A stretch of 43,326 bases of DNA from Flavobacteriales bacterium CG_4_9_14_3_um_filter_40_17 (GTDB lineage: Bacteria > Bacteroidota > Bacteroidia > Flavobacteriales > Flavobacteriaceae), in assembly GCA_002790195.1 (NCBI GenBank), contig PFUR01000079.1:1-43326 (forward strand). Direction: 5' to 3'. Position numbers and translations under genes: made by a program. Each line of letters opens with the position of its first letter. The stretch's first letter is position 1. The notes below the pieces were generated by a model. The model saw nothing but the letters and a program-made list of their open reading frames with translations. It ran no database searches and was not told the origin of the DNA. Positions 1 through 10,212 of the stretch are shown piece by piece.

Positions 1-31
1 TCGGGATTTTTTTATGAAACAATTTTATAGG

Positions 32-2056
<2,025 letters not shown>

Positions 2057-2196
2057 CCTTTTAATCGATTGAATTGGCTCAAGTTATTAACAATTCTTGA
2101 TAAAAAATAATGTTATTTTGTAAGATTGAAAATCGTATTTTAAGAAAATTTTATATTTTAGACATCGATTACAGTATTAACACTAATTTTTTTAAA

Positions 2197-2499
2197 ATGG
2201 AAATTCAACAACCACCCAAAACATGGCTTTTACAATCTCTTCTTGTCACAATTCTTACTTTTTTGTGTTGTTCAAATATTTTAGGTTTACCTTTTGGAAT
2301 AGCTGCGATTGTTAACGCTTCAAGTGTTGAGTCTAAGTTTAATCGCGGGGATTTTGAAGGCGCAGATAAAGCCTCCAAAAACGCTAAGAAATGGACGATT
2401 GTCACAGGTGTTTTAGCCGTTGTAAGTGTTATCTTATTTGCAGTATTGTATGTTTTCGGGTTGTTAGCTTTTTTAAGTGCGGCTAATTACAATTTATAA
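2197..2499 (+). CDS. CD225/dispanin family small membrane protein
   Basis: A 100-residue protein of the CD225/dispanin (PF04505) type, the bacterial relatives of vertebrate IFITM proteins. The family layout is clear: PPKTWLLQSLLVTILTFLCC (6-25) with the paired cysteines at 24-25, GLPFGIAAIVNASSVESKF, the acidic-basic loop GDFEGADKASKNAKKW (51-66), then a long transmembrane helix (about 67-95). The frame is open upstream to 2110, but those 29 residues are lysine/isoleucine-rich and not family-like, so ATG 2197 is chosen. Its stop codon directly abuts the DUF2752 gene, which suggests one transcript and translational coupling. Bacterial members have no established function; membrane curvature or trafficking would be extrapolation from animals. 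Confidence 0.85.
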   Translation: MEIQQPPKTWLLQSLLVTILTFLCCSNILGLPFGIAAIVNASSVESKFNRGDFEGADKASKNAKKWTIVTGVLAVVSVILFAVLYVFGLLAFLSAANYNL

Positions 2500-2871
2500 T
2501 TGAAAAGAGCTTTTTATATTTTTGTTTTACCCGCATTTGCAGGTTTTTTATTTCTTTATTGGCAGCTCAACCCCCGCGAGTGGTCGTTTTTCCCAAAATG
2601 CCCTTTGTACCACTTCACAGGGTTGAAATGTTCGGGTTGTGGTTTGCAAAGAGCCATACACGATATTTTACACTTGGATTTTGTCAGTGCATTCCACGAG
2701 AATGCACTGATTCTTTTTGCCATCCCTTACGTGGGTTTTGGGTTCTATTTGGATCAAAAAAAAGTGCTCACGGCAAAGCAGTTTCTGCTAAGACGAAAGT
2801 TGTTCGGAATAACCGCCATTTGGATCGTTTTTGTAATTGTCGTTGCTTATGCAATATTGAGAAATTTCTAA
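2500..2871 (+). CDS. DUF2752 membrane protein
   Basis: A 123-residue integral membrane protein of the DUF2752 family. The signature CPLYHFTGLKCSGCGLQRA (34-52) carries three cysteines in a C-x9-C-x2-C arrangement (C34, C44, C47). Hydrophobic segments lie near 4-21, 70-84 and 102-120. It starts with TTG at 2500, the first base after the upstream stop codon, and no ATG lies in a suitable place, so translation probably depends on ribosomes finishing the CD225 gene. The cysteine cluster could bind metal or be redox-active, but no biochemical role is established for the family. Confidence 0.85.
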   Translation: MKRAFYIFVLPAFAGFLFLYWQLNPREWSFFPKCPLYHFTGLKCSGCGLQRAIHDILHLDFVSAFHENALILFAIPYVGFGFYLDQKKVLTAKQFLLRRKLFGITAIWIVFVIVVAYAILRNF

Positions 2872-2880
2872 TGTAACAAT

Positions 2881-2920
2881 GTATCAATTTGAAAATTTGA
2901 AAATGTGTCAATTTGAAAAT
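2881..2920. repeat. Short AT-rich direct repeat
   Basis: Two nearly identical 16-base units, GTATCAATTTGAAAAT (2881-2896) and GTGTCAATTTGAAAAT (2905-2920), separated by a partial TTGAAAAT copy. They fill the gap between the DUF2752 gene and the csaA-like gene. They read as low-complexity intergenic filler; no function is visible. Confidence 0.6.
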
Positions 2921-2977
2921 GAAACAACTCAACACTCAATACTTAGAACTAAACATTAAACACTTCAATCCCGCAAC

Positions 2978-3325
2978 TTGAAACAAATCTTACCTTCTGT
3001 CAGTTTTGACGATTTATCGAAACTCGATCTACGAATCGGAACGATTATTCGTGCCGAATATTTTGCGGAAGCCAAAAAACCCGCCATCAAATTGTGGATA
3101 GATTTCGGAAGTTTGGGAATCAAAAAGTCGAGTGCGCAAATTACGCATCGATACAGCCCTGAGATGCTTGTCAACCGGCATGTCGTTGCCGTAATCAATT
3201 TTCCGCCCAAACAAATTGCCAATTTTATCAGTGAATGTTTTGTGTTGGGGGCTATCAATCAACAGAATGAAGTGGTTTTGCTCCATCCCGAGTTTACTGC
3301 CGTCAACGGAGGCGAAGTAAAATAG
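2978..3325 (+). CDS. csaA: CsaA-like tRNA-binding domain protein
   Basis: A 115-residue protein consisting almost entirely of one tRNA-binding OB-fold domain of the CsaA/EMAPII/Arc1p type. Diagnostic stretches are LDLRIGTI (16-23), KKPAIKLWIDFG (33-44), SSAQITHRY (51-59) and NFPPKQIANFISECFVLGA (74-92). CsaA proteins form dimers, bind tRNA, and have been described as secretion-associated chaperones in Bacillus. The reading frame starts with TTG at 2978; there is no ATG nearby and residue 1 aligns with family N-termini. It probably ends the rightward run that begins with the CD225 gene, or is transcribed alone. It is complete and of normal length. Confidence 0.88.
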   Translation: MKQILPSVSFDDLSKLDLRIGTIIRAEYFAEAKKPAIKLWIDFGSLGIKKSSAQITHRYSPEMLVNRHVVAVINFPPKQIANFISECFVLGAINQQNEVVLLHPEFTAVNGGEVK

Positions 3326-3376
3326 TTCTTTTCGATTGAACAATTTCTTCTTATTTTTATACGAAATATTCCATCG

Positions 3377-5017
3377 ATGAAAAAAATCCTTCCACTTTTC
3401 GCTATTCTTATTTATTTGGCTTCTTGCCAAACCCCAAAAGAAAACATCGATTTAATGGTTGTCAATGCGGATATTTATTCGGTTGACAGCACTTTCACCC
3501 GAGCTGAAGCTTTGGCTGTCCATCAAGGAAAAATAGTAGGCATCGGCAAAACGGCCGATTTACAAAAAAAATTCAGTACAAAAAACACAATCGATGCCGA
3601 GGGGAGAGTTTTACTTCCCGGATTGATAGATGCGCATGCACATTTTTATGGTTTGGGCGTGGATCAACAACAAGCAGATTTGGTGGGTACAAAAAGTTTA
3701 GAGGAGGTTTTAGCACGATTGGTTGCATTTCAGAAAGAAAAAAATCCGAACTTTTTGCTGGGAAGAGGATGGGATCAAAACGATTGGGATGTGAAAGAAT
3801 TCCCCACCAAAGAAAGTTTAGACAAGCTTTTCCCCGATACGCCTGTTGCAGTCACACGCATTGACGGGCATGCCATATTTGCCAATTCGGTTGCCTTGAA
3901 GTTAGCGGGAATTACCGGTAAAACGAAAGTTGCCGGAGGTGAAGTGATTCTGAAAAACGGGGAGCCGACCGGAGTTTTGGTGGATGCCCCGATGCGATTG
4001 ATACGAAACGCCCTGCCTGTATTTAACCAAAAACAGCAGATTCAAGCTTTGCTCGATGCCCAAAAGATAGTTTTTGAAAACGGGTTGACCACCATTTCTG
4101 ATGCAGGCCTTGACCGAAGTATCATCGATTTGATTGACAGCCTTCAACAGATCGGCGATTTGAAAATCAAAATCTACGCGATGGTCAGCAACAGCCCTGA
4201 AAATTTGGATTATTATTTGAATAAAGGCATCGTAAAAACAGATAGGCTGAATGTCCGCTCCATCAAAGTATATGCCGATGGCGCGCTCGGTTCACGTGGT
4301 GCTTGCCTGCACGAAGCTTACGCTGACCAAGCCGGGCACTTTGGCGCGATGATTACCACCAAAGAAGAATTGACTGCATTAGCCAAGCGCGTCGCTGCTT
4401 CAGACTATCAGATGAATACGCATGCCATCGGAGATTCGGCCAATACTGCCGTACTCAAAGCGTATGTGGAAGCCCTTCAGGACAAACCGAATAGGCGTTG
4501 GCGGGTCGAACATGCGCAGGTGGTTCGACCACAAGATTTTGATTATTTTTCCAAAAATATCATTCCTTCGGTTCAACCGACACACGCCACCAGCGATATG
4601 TATTGGGCCGAAGATCGATTGGGAGCCGAACGCATCAAGGGTGCGTATTCCTTCAAAACCCTGCTCCAAAAAAGCGGAATGGTCTCTTTGGGGACCGATT
4701 TTCCGGTAGAGCAAGTCAATCCGATGCTGACTTTTTACGCGGCCGTTTCAAGACAAGATGTCAACAATTTTCCTGAAAACGGTTTTTTACCCGAACAGAA
4801 ATTGAGCAGAGAAGAAGCCTTAAAAGGAATGACGATTTGGGCTGCTTATGCCAATTTTGAAGAAAAAGAAAAAGGGAGTTTGGAAGTTGGTAAATCTGCT
4901 GATTTCGTGATTTTAAATCAAAATATTATGACGATTGACGTGCGTGAAATACCCAAAACTAAAGTGGATTTCACGGTGGTTTCAGGAGAAATTGTCAATC
5001 AATCAAACGAAAAATAA
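3377..5017 (+). CDS. Lipoprotein amidohydrolase, YtcJ-like
   Basis: A 546-residue metal-dependent hydrolase of the amidohydrolase_3 (YtcJ-like) group. The N-terminus is a lipoprotein signal with lipobox LASC (C17), so it should sit outside the cytoplasm, unlike many cytoplasmic relatives. Metal-site landmarks are HAHFYG (87-92), KVYADGALGSRGA near 300, THAIGD near 346, RVEHAQ near 376 and GTDFP near 438. The C-terminus has the usual GSLEVGKSADFVIL sequence. The substrate cannot be read from sequence; family members act on amide- or carbamate-like bonds. It is convergent with the next gene, only 5 bases away. Confidence 0.88.
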   Translation: MKKILPLFAILIYLASCQTPKENIDLMVVNADIYSVDSTFTRAEALAVHQGKIVGIGKTADLQKKFSTKNTIDAEGRVLLPGLIDAHAHFYGLGVDQQQADLVGTKSLEEVLARLVAFQKEKNPNFLLGRGWDQNDWDVKEFPTKESLDKLFPDTPVAVTRIDGHAIFANSVALKLAGITGKTKVAGGEVILKNGEPTGVLVDAPMRLIRNALPVFNQKQQIQALLDAQKIVFENGLTTISDAGLDRSIIDLIDSLQQIGDLKIKIYAMVSNSPENLDYYLNKGIVKTDRLNVRSIKVYADGALGSRGACLHEAYADQAGHFGAMITTKEELTALAKRVAASDYQMNTHAIGDSANTAVLKAYVEALQDKPNRRWRVEHAQVVRPQDFDYFSKNIIPSVQPTHATSDMYWAEDRLGAERIKGAYSFKTLLQKSGMVSLGTDFPVEQVNPMLTFYAAVSRQDVNNFPENGFLPEQKLSREEALKGMTIWAAYANFEEKEKGSLEVGKSADFVILNQNIMTIDVREIPKTKVDFTVVSGEIVNQSNEK

Positions 5018-5022
5018 TGTTC

Positions 5023-6018
5023 CTATTTCTTAAAGAAAAAATCAGGAAATTGAATTTCCGGTTTTCTTTTTAATAGGTGTATATAAAAAAATGATTTCAG
5101 GAATCCGTATCCGTATCCTATAAATTGAATATTGACAGCTATCACGCTTTGTAGAGCAATTTTAACAGAATGTGTTTTGAACATAGAATCAAAAAACATT
5201 ATCAGATTATAGATTCCCATTAAACCTAATAAAAATTGATTCCCCAATAACAACAACAAAGTTGATGCGGCAACTCCCAAAAGATAGAGCGATGGAAACC
5301 AGTAGACCAAGGAAGTTTTTTCCGGATGCCAAAGGTTGAGAATAGATCTGACGACACCAAATTTATACACTTGTTTATAAAATTTAGGCCAAGATATGCG
5401 ACGCTTGTGATAGACAAACGCGTTTTTGATAAATTGCGATTCATAACCCGCTTTCCAAAGCCGAAGTGTCAAATCGGGATCTTCCCCGGGATGTATGTTG
5501 CCAAAACCACCCGTTGCCTCAAAGGCCTTTTTGGAAATCCCCATGTTGAAACTCCGGGGCTGGAATTTTCGCGAGCTGTTTTCAGAATTACGGATGCCAC
5601 CGGTAGTGAAAAATGAAGTCATGGCATAGTTGATGGCTTTTTGCAAATCCGTAAACCGTTCGTCCGCCGTGTCGGATCCGCCGAAAAAGTCAGTGTATTG
5701 TCGATTCAAAGCCTCGTGCACTTCTTCCAAATAATGGGATGGCAAGACACAATCACTATCCAAAATGATAAAATAATTACCCGAAGCCCGGGTCATTCCG
5801 AAATTTCTGGAATCGCCCGGGCCGGTATTTTTTTTGTAGAAATAGTGAATGTGGAGTTTCGATTGAAAACCTGCAACTACGGTGTCTGATCGAACGGTCG
5901 ATCCGTCTTCAACGATGACCACTTCAAAATATTTGAAACTTTGTTGGCATAAACTATCCAACAATTCCCGTATTTCTTCAGGTCGATTGTAAACAGGGAC
6001 AACAACCGAAAACTTCAT
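5023..6018 (-). CDS. Family 2 glycosyltransferase with membrane tail
   Basis: A 331-residue GT-A fold glycosyltransferase of family 2. Visible features are the N-terminal FSVVVPVYNRPEEI (3-16), EDGS (37-40), GPGDSRNFG (67-75), the metal-binding DSD (87-89) and GGFGNIHPGEDPDLTLRL near 170-190, which resembles the family's acceptor-side acidic motif. Around 245-285 there are one or two hydrophobic segments, so it is probably membrane-attached and uses a lipid or membrane-linked acceptor. It starts 15 bases after the fabI stop codon on the same strand, so the two are likely cotranscribed. Sugar and acceptor are unknown; a role in envelope glycan synthesis is inferred. Confidence 0.88.
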   Translation of the reverse strand: MKFSVVVPVYNRPEEIRELLDSLCQQSFKYFEVVIVEDGSTVRSDTVVAGFQSKLHIHYFYKKNTGPGDSRNFGMTRASGNYFIILDSDCVLPSHYLEEVHEALNRQYTDFFGGSDTADERFTDLQKAINYAMTSFFTTGGIRNSENSSRKFQPRSFNMGISKKAFEATGGFGNIHPGEDPDLTLRLWKAGYESQFIKNAFVYHKRRISWPKFYKQVYKFGVVRSILNLWHPEKTSLVYWFPSLYLLGVAASTLLLLLGNQFLLGLMGIYNLIMFFDSMFKTHSVKIALQSVIAVNIQFIGYGYGFLKSFFYIHLLKRKPEIQFPDFFFKK

Positions 6019-6033
6019 AATTTAAGGTGGAAA

Positions 6034-6849
6034 TTATTCTTTGGTAAACGCGCTGATGACTTCTTGGCTAACCCCTGTGTTTGAAAATCCGCCGTCGTGG
6101 AAGAGATTTTGCATGGTCACCTTACGCGTCAAATCAGAAAACATCGCGACAGTGTAGTTGGCACATTCCAAAGCAGTTGCATTACCCAAAGGAGACATTT
6201 TTTCGGCATACGTGATAAAGCCGTCGAACCCTTTCACACCTTTTCCTGCCGTGGTGGGTGTGGGAGATTGCGAAATGGTATTGACCCGAACTTTTTTGTT
6301 TTTTCCGAAGAAATAGCCAAAACTGCGGGCAATAGATTCCAAATAGGCCTTGTTGTCTGCCATGTCGTTGTAATCGGGAAACGTCCTTTGCGCTGCCATA
6401 TAAGTCAACGCGACCACGCTTCCCCATTCGTTCATCGCATCATTTTTATATAAAACTTGCAATACTTTGTGAAAAGACAGAGCTGAAATATCCCAACCTT
6501 TGGCAGTAAATTCGTAATTTTCTTCGGTGTAGTGGCATCCTTTACGAACATTGAGCGACATGCCAATCGAATGCAGGACAAAATCGAGTTTTCCACCTAA
6601 AACTTCTTGTGCTTGTTTGACTAAATTTTCCAAATCTTCCATGCTGGTGGCATCTGCCGGAATCACGGTTGACTTTGTTTTTTCAGCCAATGTATTGATG
6701 GTGCCCATGCGGAGAGCAATTGGGGCATTGGTCAAGACAAAGCTTCCGCCTTCTTCATAGACGCGTTCGGCTGTTTTCCATGCAATGGAGTTTTCGTCCA
6801 ATGCGCCAAATATGATTCCTCTTTTTCCTTTTAAAAGTTGATACGACAT
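6034..6849 (-). CDS. fabI: Enoyl-[acyl-carrier-protein] reductase (NADH)
   Basis: FabI catalyses the last reductive step of each fatty acid elongation cycle. The 271-residue protein is a divergent short-chain dehydrogenase with the FabI signature: the early GIIFGALDENSIAW (11-24), LHSIGMS (92-98), catalytic Tyr150 and Tyr160 and Lys167 in the Y-x6-K arrangement (PDYNDMADNKA), then NTISQSPTPTTAG (190-202). An 11-codon extension would begin with TTG at 6882, but a -7 box overlaps that position, so ATG 6849 is used. It leads a short operon with the glycosyltransferase downstream. Confidence 0.96.
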   Translation of the reverse strand: MSYQLLKGKRGIIFGALDENSIAWKTAERVYEEGGSFVLTNAPIALRMGTINTLAEKTKSTVIPADATSMEDLENLVKQAQEVLGGKLDFVLHSIGMSLNVRKGCHYTEENYEFTAKGWDISALSFHKVLQVLYKNDAMNEWGSVVALTYMAAQRTFPDYNDMADNKAYLESIARSFGYFFGKNKKVRVNTISQSPTPTTAGKGVKGFDGFITYAEKMSPLGNATALECANYTVAMFSDLTRKVTMQNLFHDGGFSNTGVSQEVISAFTKE

Positions 6850-6879
6850 GTTATTTTGATTTGTGTTTTTGTGATGTGC

Positions 6880-6887
6880 CAAAGATA
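6880..6887 (-). promoter_or_regulatory. Probable -7 box for fabI
   Basis: The minus strand reads TATCTTTG here, a full match to TAnnTTTG, about 30 bases before the fabI ATG. I do not see a convincing TTG box at the usual distance upstream, so this is only half of a promoter. Confidence 0.45.
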
Positions 6888-7021
6888 TTTAAAAAAAAAT
6901 AATATTGAAGTCCCGAAGATTTTTTTGCATAGTGTCTTTATTGTGCGTTTTAAACAGAGATGAATTACCGGAAAAACAGTTGACTGCTAAATGTAGCTTT
7001 TAAGATGTAGAGTTAGATATT

Positions 7022-8149
7022 TTACTTTTTGACCTCCTTTAAAATCAAATGCTTACCCAGCCATTTTCGCACGGGTTCGTCATATAATTTTAGATAGGCA
7101 TACGAAAGTGAAATGCAAACCAATAAGACAAATAGCCCGGCCGGCCAGGCTTTTTTCAAGGGTATGTCATTATCTCGAACCCAAGCAATATAAATGTAAA
7201 TGAAAGGATAATGCGTGATGTACAATGGATAGGAAATGTCTCCCAGAAATTTGCAGAGTTTGGTTGCAAACTTCTGTTTCACTTCGCCGTTTGCGCCTAA
7301 ATAGACAATCAACGGGAAAAGGGCGATGATGCTTAAAGCATCGTAAAGCCCATTCAACCAAAGATAATCACTCCCGCCGATTCGCGGCATCGATAGTATA
7401 ATCAAAATCAATATGCTGCACAACAAAAATGCGTTTTTGATGCCTGTGGGTTTCATGAGGCGTGACAGTAGAAGCCCTGCGAAGAATGGGTACATCAATC
7501 GTGTAAGGCCGATGCGAAATTGTGTTGATTCCAATGACCAACCACCGATGACATCACCCGCCGGGGCAGTTACTGCCATGTGAAGTAAAAGTGCACCCGC
7601 GATGACTACTAAAATGCCGAGTACTTTATTTGAAAATTTTCGGATAAAGACTGCATACAAAATGTTGGCGATGTATTCAAAAAAAAGTGTCCAAGCCGGG
7701 CCGTTGAGCGGATACATTTCTTGCCAACCCCTTATGTCCATAGATTTGGGTATAGGCAAGAGCGTGAAACCAATCAGCATGACCAACAACATTTTCCAAG
7801 GCGGCACATCAATGATGCGTTGCCACTCTTGGCCGGCTTGAAAATAAAAACAGACAGCTCCGACCGTCATTCCCAGAATAATCATAGGATGTAACCGGAT
7901 TAAACGCCGTTTAAAAAAGCTTTTTAAACTCATTTTGTTCCAACGGTCATCGTAGGCGTAGCCAATCACAAATCCTGAAAGGACAAAGAAAAAATCTACT
8001 GCGAGGTAACCGTGGTTTAAAATCAAATTCAGATGGTTGGTTGCGTGGGCTTCAAAAAGATGGAAGGCAACTACCCAAACTGCGGCAACGCCTCTCAAGC
8101 CGTCTAAGATGAGATAATGAGGCTTGGTAGAAACCTGATTTATTTGCAT
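7022..8149 (-). CDS. Membrane O-acyltransferase, acyltransferase 3 family
   Basis: A 375-residue polytopic membrane protein of the acyltransferase 3 (OafA/YrhL) family. The family's N-terminal block is present: YLILDGLRGVAAVWVVAFHL with the conserved arginine and the histidine of AFHL, followed by YLAVDFFFVLSGFVIGYAYD. About ten hydrophobic helices follow, and the C-terminus is short and basic (PVRKWLGKHL) with no added SGNH domain. Such enzymes acetylate or succinylate cell-surface sugars or lipids. No glycan cluster flanks it, so the target is unknown. A TACTTTTG -7-like box on the minus strand lies at 8216-8223, about 67 bases upstream of the start. Confidence 0.9.
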   Translation of the reverse strand: MQINQVSTKPHYLILDGLRGVAAVWVVAFHLFEAHATNHLNLILNHGYLAVDFFFVLSGFVIGYAYDDRWNKMSLKSFFKRRLIRLHPMIILGMTVGAVCFYFQAGQEWQRIIDVPPWKMLLVMLIGFTLLPIPKSMDIRGWQEMYPLNGPAWTLFFEYIANILYAVFIRKFSNKVLGILVVIAGALLLHMAVTAPAGDVIGGWSLESTQFRIGLTRLMYPFFAGLLLSRLMKPTGIKNAFLLCSILILIILSMPRIGGSDYLWLNGLYDALSIIALFPLIVYLGANGEVKQKFATKLCKFLGDISYPLYITHYPFIYIYIAWVRDNDIPLKKAWPAGLFVLLVCISLSYAYLKLYDEPVRKWLGKHLILKEVKK

Positions 8150-8283
8150 GATTTGCTATAGGACTTGATGTTTTGCCACTTGTCAAAAACAAAGTTTAGG
8201 ATTGCTAAACACATCCAAAAGTACGTAAAAAGAGGATGCCTGATTTTTAGTTTTTAAAATTCTTATAATCTCAGGCTAAAATA

Positions 8284-9195
8284 TTATTTAGGACAAACAT
8301 CCTTATCCAAATAATCGGGGACACCATCGCCATCACAGTCAGGAAAAGTAATGGTTCCATCTGGATTGATAATAATTTCATCGATGGTTAATATTAGATC
8401 TCCATCATCATTGGTGTCGAGATAGTTCGGAAACCGATCGCCATCGGTGTCGTCATCGCTTGGATTTTGGTTGTTATTCAAATCCTCCATAAAGGAAGGG
8501 ATACCGTCCAAATCATGGTCAGCTTCTAATGCGGCAAAAAGTTTAATCCGGAATATCAGAGGTGAATTAGCAGGCACATCGGGCTGCGGGATATTTGCAA
8601 ATCCCATACCTGATGGGAAGAAAACAGCTCCATTGCCAAAATTGGTAAAAGTTGAAGTTCCGTCTGGGTTTAGTGAAGAACTTTCAGCAGATTTGAATTC
8701 CATCAATGCTTGACGAAATCCATCAACAACAGTTGCCATATCAAACCAAATGGGATTTGCAGAGGAATCAAAAACCAAATTATTCAACAAGCTACCTTTG
8801 AAATTAACCAAGGTTGAATCAATAAAGTGAGGTCTGTTGCCAAATCCTTCGTTAACTTTTAAGATGTAATATTTAAAGGTTACGTCATCAATCACAAAAT
8901 TTTTCGTTTCAACCTGATTAAATAGGGGAGTTTGGGTAGAATTTTCACCTGCTATCGTATCAAAAATAATGTCAAAGTTAAAATCGGATGCCGGATTTTG
9001 AAAGTCTTCGGCGTTGTAAAAATGGGTTTGCAAATAATCGACAATGAGAGCATCATCAATTAAGGTCTGAACGGCTTGATCAATCGGGTCAACCGGGGTT
9101 GGCGTCAAATCATTGTTACTTTTGCTACAGCTCAAAATGATTGTAAATAATATCAAAAGAAAAAGTGACCACTTAAATAATTGACTAAATCTCAT
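8284..9195 (-). CDS. FKBP-type peptidyl-prolyl isomerase lipoprotein with DxDxDG repeats
   Basis: A 303-residue lipoprotein (signal helix 8-20, lipobox ILSC, C23). The middle (about 105-225) has an FKBP-like layout: YYILKVNEGFGNRPHFIDST, VNFKGSLLNNLVFDSS, PIWFDM, VVDGFRQALMEF and GNGAVFFPSGMGFAN. From about 229 to the end runs an acidic segment with DHDLDGIPSFMEDLN, DDDTDGDRFPNYLD, NDDGD and DCDGDGVPDYLDKD, like thrombospondin type 3 calcium-binding repeats. It is probably periplasmic or surface-exposed and may assist folding of exported proteins. Isomerase activity is uncertain because not all FKBP active-site residues can be matched by eye. It diverges from the S4-domain operon. Confidence 0.78.
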   Translation of the reverse strand: MRFSQLFKWSLFLLILFTIILSCSKSNNDLTPTPVDPIDQAVQTLIDDALIVDYLQTHFYNAEDFQNPASDFNFDIIFDTIAGENSTQTPLFNQVETKNFVIDDVTFKYYILKVNEGFGNRPHFIDSTLVNFKGSLLNNLVFDSSANPIWFDMATVVDGFRQALMEFKSAESSSLNPDGTSTFTNFGNGAVFFPSGMGFANIPQPDVPANSPLIFRIKLFAALEADHDLDGIPSFMEDLNNNQNPSDDDTDGDRFPNYLDTNDDGDLILTIDEIIINPDGTITFPDCDGDGVPDYLDKDVCPK

Positions 9196-9205
9196 ACAAA
9201 TTCAA

Positions 9206-9239
9206 TTTTTGCGCAAGTTACAATTTTCTAATATCTTTG
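9206..9239 (+). promoter_or_regulatory. Promoter of the S4-TPMT-phosphoribosyltransferase operon
   Basis: TTTTTG (9206-9211) is followed after 20 bases by TATCTTTG (9232-9239), a full Bacteroidota promoter match. Transcription would begin about 10 bases before the ATG at 9255, giving a very short leader. Confidence 0.65.
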
Positions 9240-9254
9240 GATAAATAATTTTGA

Positions 9255-9647
9255 ATGCGTGTTGATAAGTTTTTGTGGTGTATCCGGCTTTTTAAAACGA
9301 GAAGTATGGCTACGGAGGCTTGTAACAAGGGACAAGTGAAAATAAACAATATGGTTGTCAAACCTGCTAAGGAAATTTCACCGACAGATTTGCTGTCTGT
9401 TCGAAAAGACCAAATTTATCGTCGATATAAGATTAACGATATCCCTGCGAGTAGATTAAGTGCCTCTTTAGTAGGTCTTTATGTGATTGACACGACCCCT
9501 TCGGAAGATGTAGAAAAAATGAAACTAATCCGACAAACGGCTTCCTATTACCGCAATTTGGGAACCGGCAGGCCCACCAAAAAAGACAGAAGATCCTTGG
9601 ACGATTTTAACGAAGATTTAATTGACAATGACGAATCTGAATCGTGA
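9255..9647 (+). CDS. S4-domain RNA-binding protein, Hsp15-like
   Basis: A 130-residue protein with an N-terminal S4 RNA-binding domain: MRVDKFLWCIRLFKTRSMA, then ACNKGQVKINNMVVKPAKEI (about 22-41), the alpha-L loop. This resembles HslR/Hsp15, which in E. coli binds stalled 50S subunits carrying peptidyl-tRNA. The C-terminal part (RQTASYYRNLGTGRPTKKDR, then an acidic tail) matches the Bacteroidota form, with a basic patch before the acidic end. It leads a three-gene operon and overlaps the next gene by 20 bases. The ribosome-rescue role is inferred from family resemblance. Confidence 0.88.
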   Translation: MRVDKFLWCIRLFKTRSMATEACNKGQVKINNMVVKPAKEISPTDLLSVRKDQIYRRYKINDIPASRLSASLVGLYVIDTTPSEDVEKMKLIRQTASYYRNLGTGRPTKKDRRSLDDFNEDLIDNDESES

Positions 9648-10212
9648 TTTTTGGGAAAACCGCTACGCAAATTCAGATATAGGTTGGGATATTGGTGCGG
9701 TTTCGACGCCTGTCAAAGCCTATATCGATCAACTCAGAAATAAAAAAACAGATATTTTGATACCCGGAGCAGGCAATGCCTACGAGGCGGAATACTTATT
9801 TCAAAAAGGTTTTCAATCAGTTACTGTCATAGATATTGCATCCAAACCCCTTCTGAATTTAAAGAAAAGAGTCCCTGAATTTCCCTTGAATAAATTGATA
9901 CAAACCGATTTTTTCGATTGTCAAGGACAATTTGACTTAATCATCGAGCAAACGTTCTTTTGCGCGTTGAATCCAAGTCTTCGAGAAAGATATGTATTGA
10001 AAATGAATCAATTACTCAAACAAAAAGGAAAATTAGCCGGACTGCTGTTCGATTTTGAAATTACGGAAGTAGGTCCGCCCTTCGGTGGCTCATTCGATGA
10101 ATATCAATCCCTTTTTGAACCATTTTTTTTGATTGAAAAATTGGAACGTTGTCATAATTCCATTCCGCCACGCCATGGTAATGAACTGTTTTTTATCTTT
10201 GAAAAAAAATGA
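9628..10212 (+). CDS. TPMT-family SAM-dependent methyltransferase
   Basis: A 194-residue class I methyltransferase of the thiopurine S-methyltransferase (TPMT) family. Visible are the tryptophan-rich entry FWENRYANSDIGWDIG (8-23), the SAM site ILIPGAGNAYEAEYL (44-58), the acidic motif II VIDIAS (67-72), IIEQTFFCAL (105-114) and the family PPFGGSFDEY (150-159). A TTG at 9622 would add two residues; ATG 9628 is preferred. It overlaps the S4 gene by 20 bases, and its stop codon overlaps the next start as ATGA, so translation is probably coupled. Natural substrates of bacterial TPMT-like enzymes vary (thiols, halides, metalloids) and cannot be assigned here. Confidence 0.85.
   Translation: MTNLNRDFWENRYANSDIGWDIGAVSTPVKAYIDQLRNKKTDILIPGAGNAYEAEYLFQKGFQSVTVIDIASKPLLNLKKRVPEFPLNKLIQTDFFDCQGQFDLIIEQTFFCALNPSLRERYVLKMNQLLKQKGKLAGLLFDFEITEVGPPFGGSFDEYQSLFEPFFLIEKLERCHNSIPPRHGNELFFIFEKK

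Noticed and set aside
1-31. The first bases (TCGGGA then a T-run) as the right arm of a terminator or of the CCCGATAGCTATCGGG palindrome.
   Set aside because: The other arm would lie outside the window, so it cannot be shown.
8238-8276. GCCTGA/TCAGGC hairpin after the FKBP lipoprotein as a terminator.
   Set aside because: The stem is only six bases and the loop is 27 bases, too weak to call.
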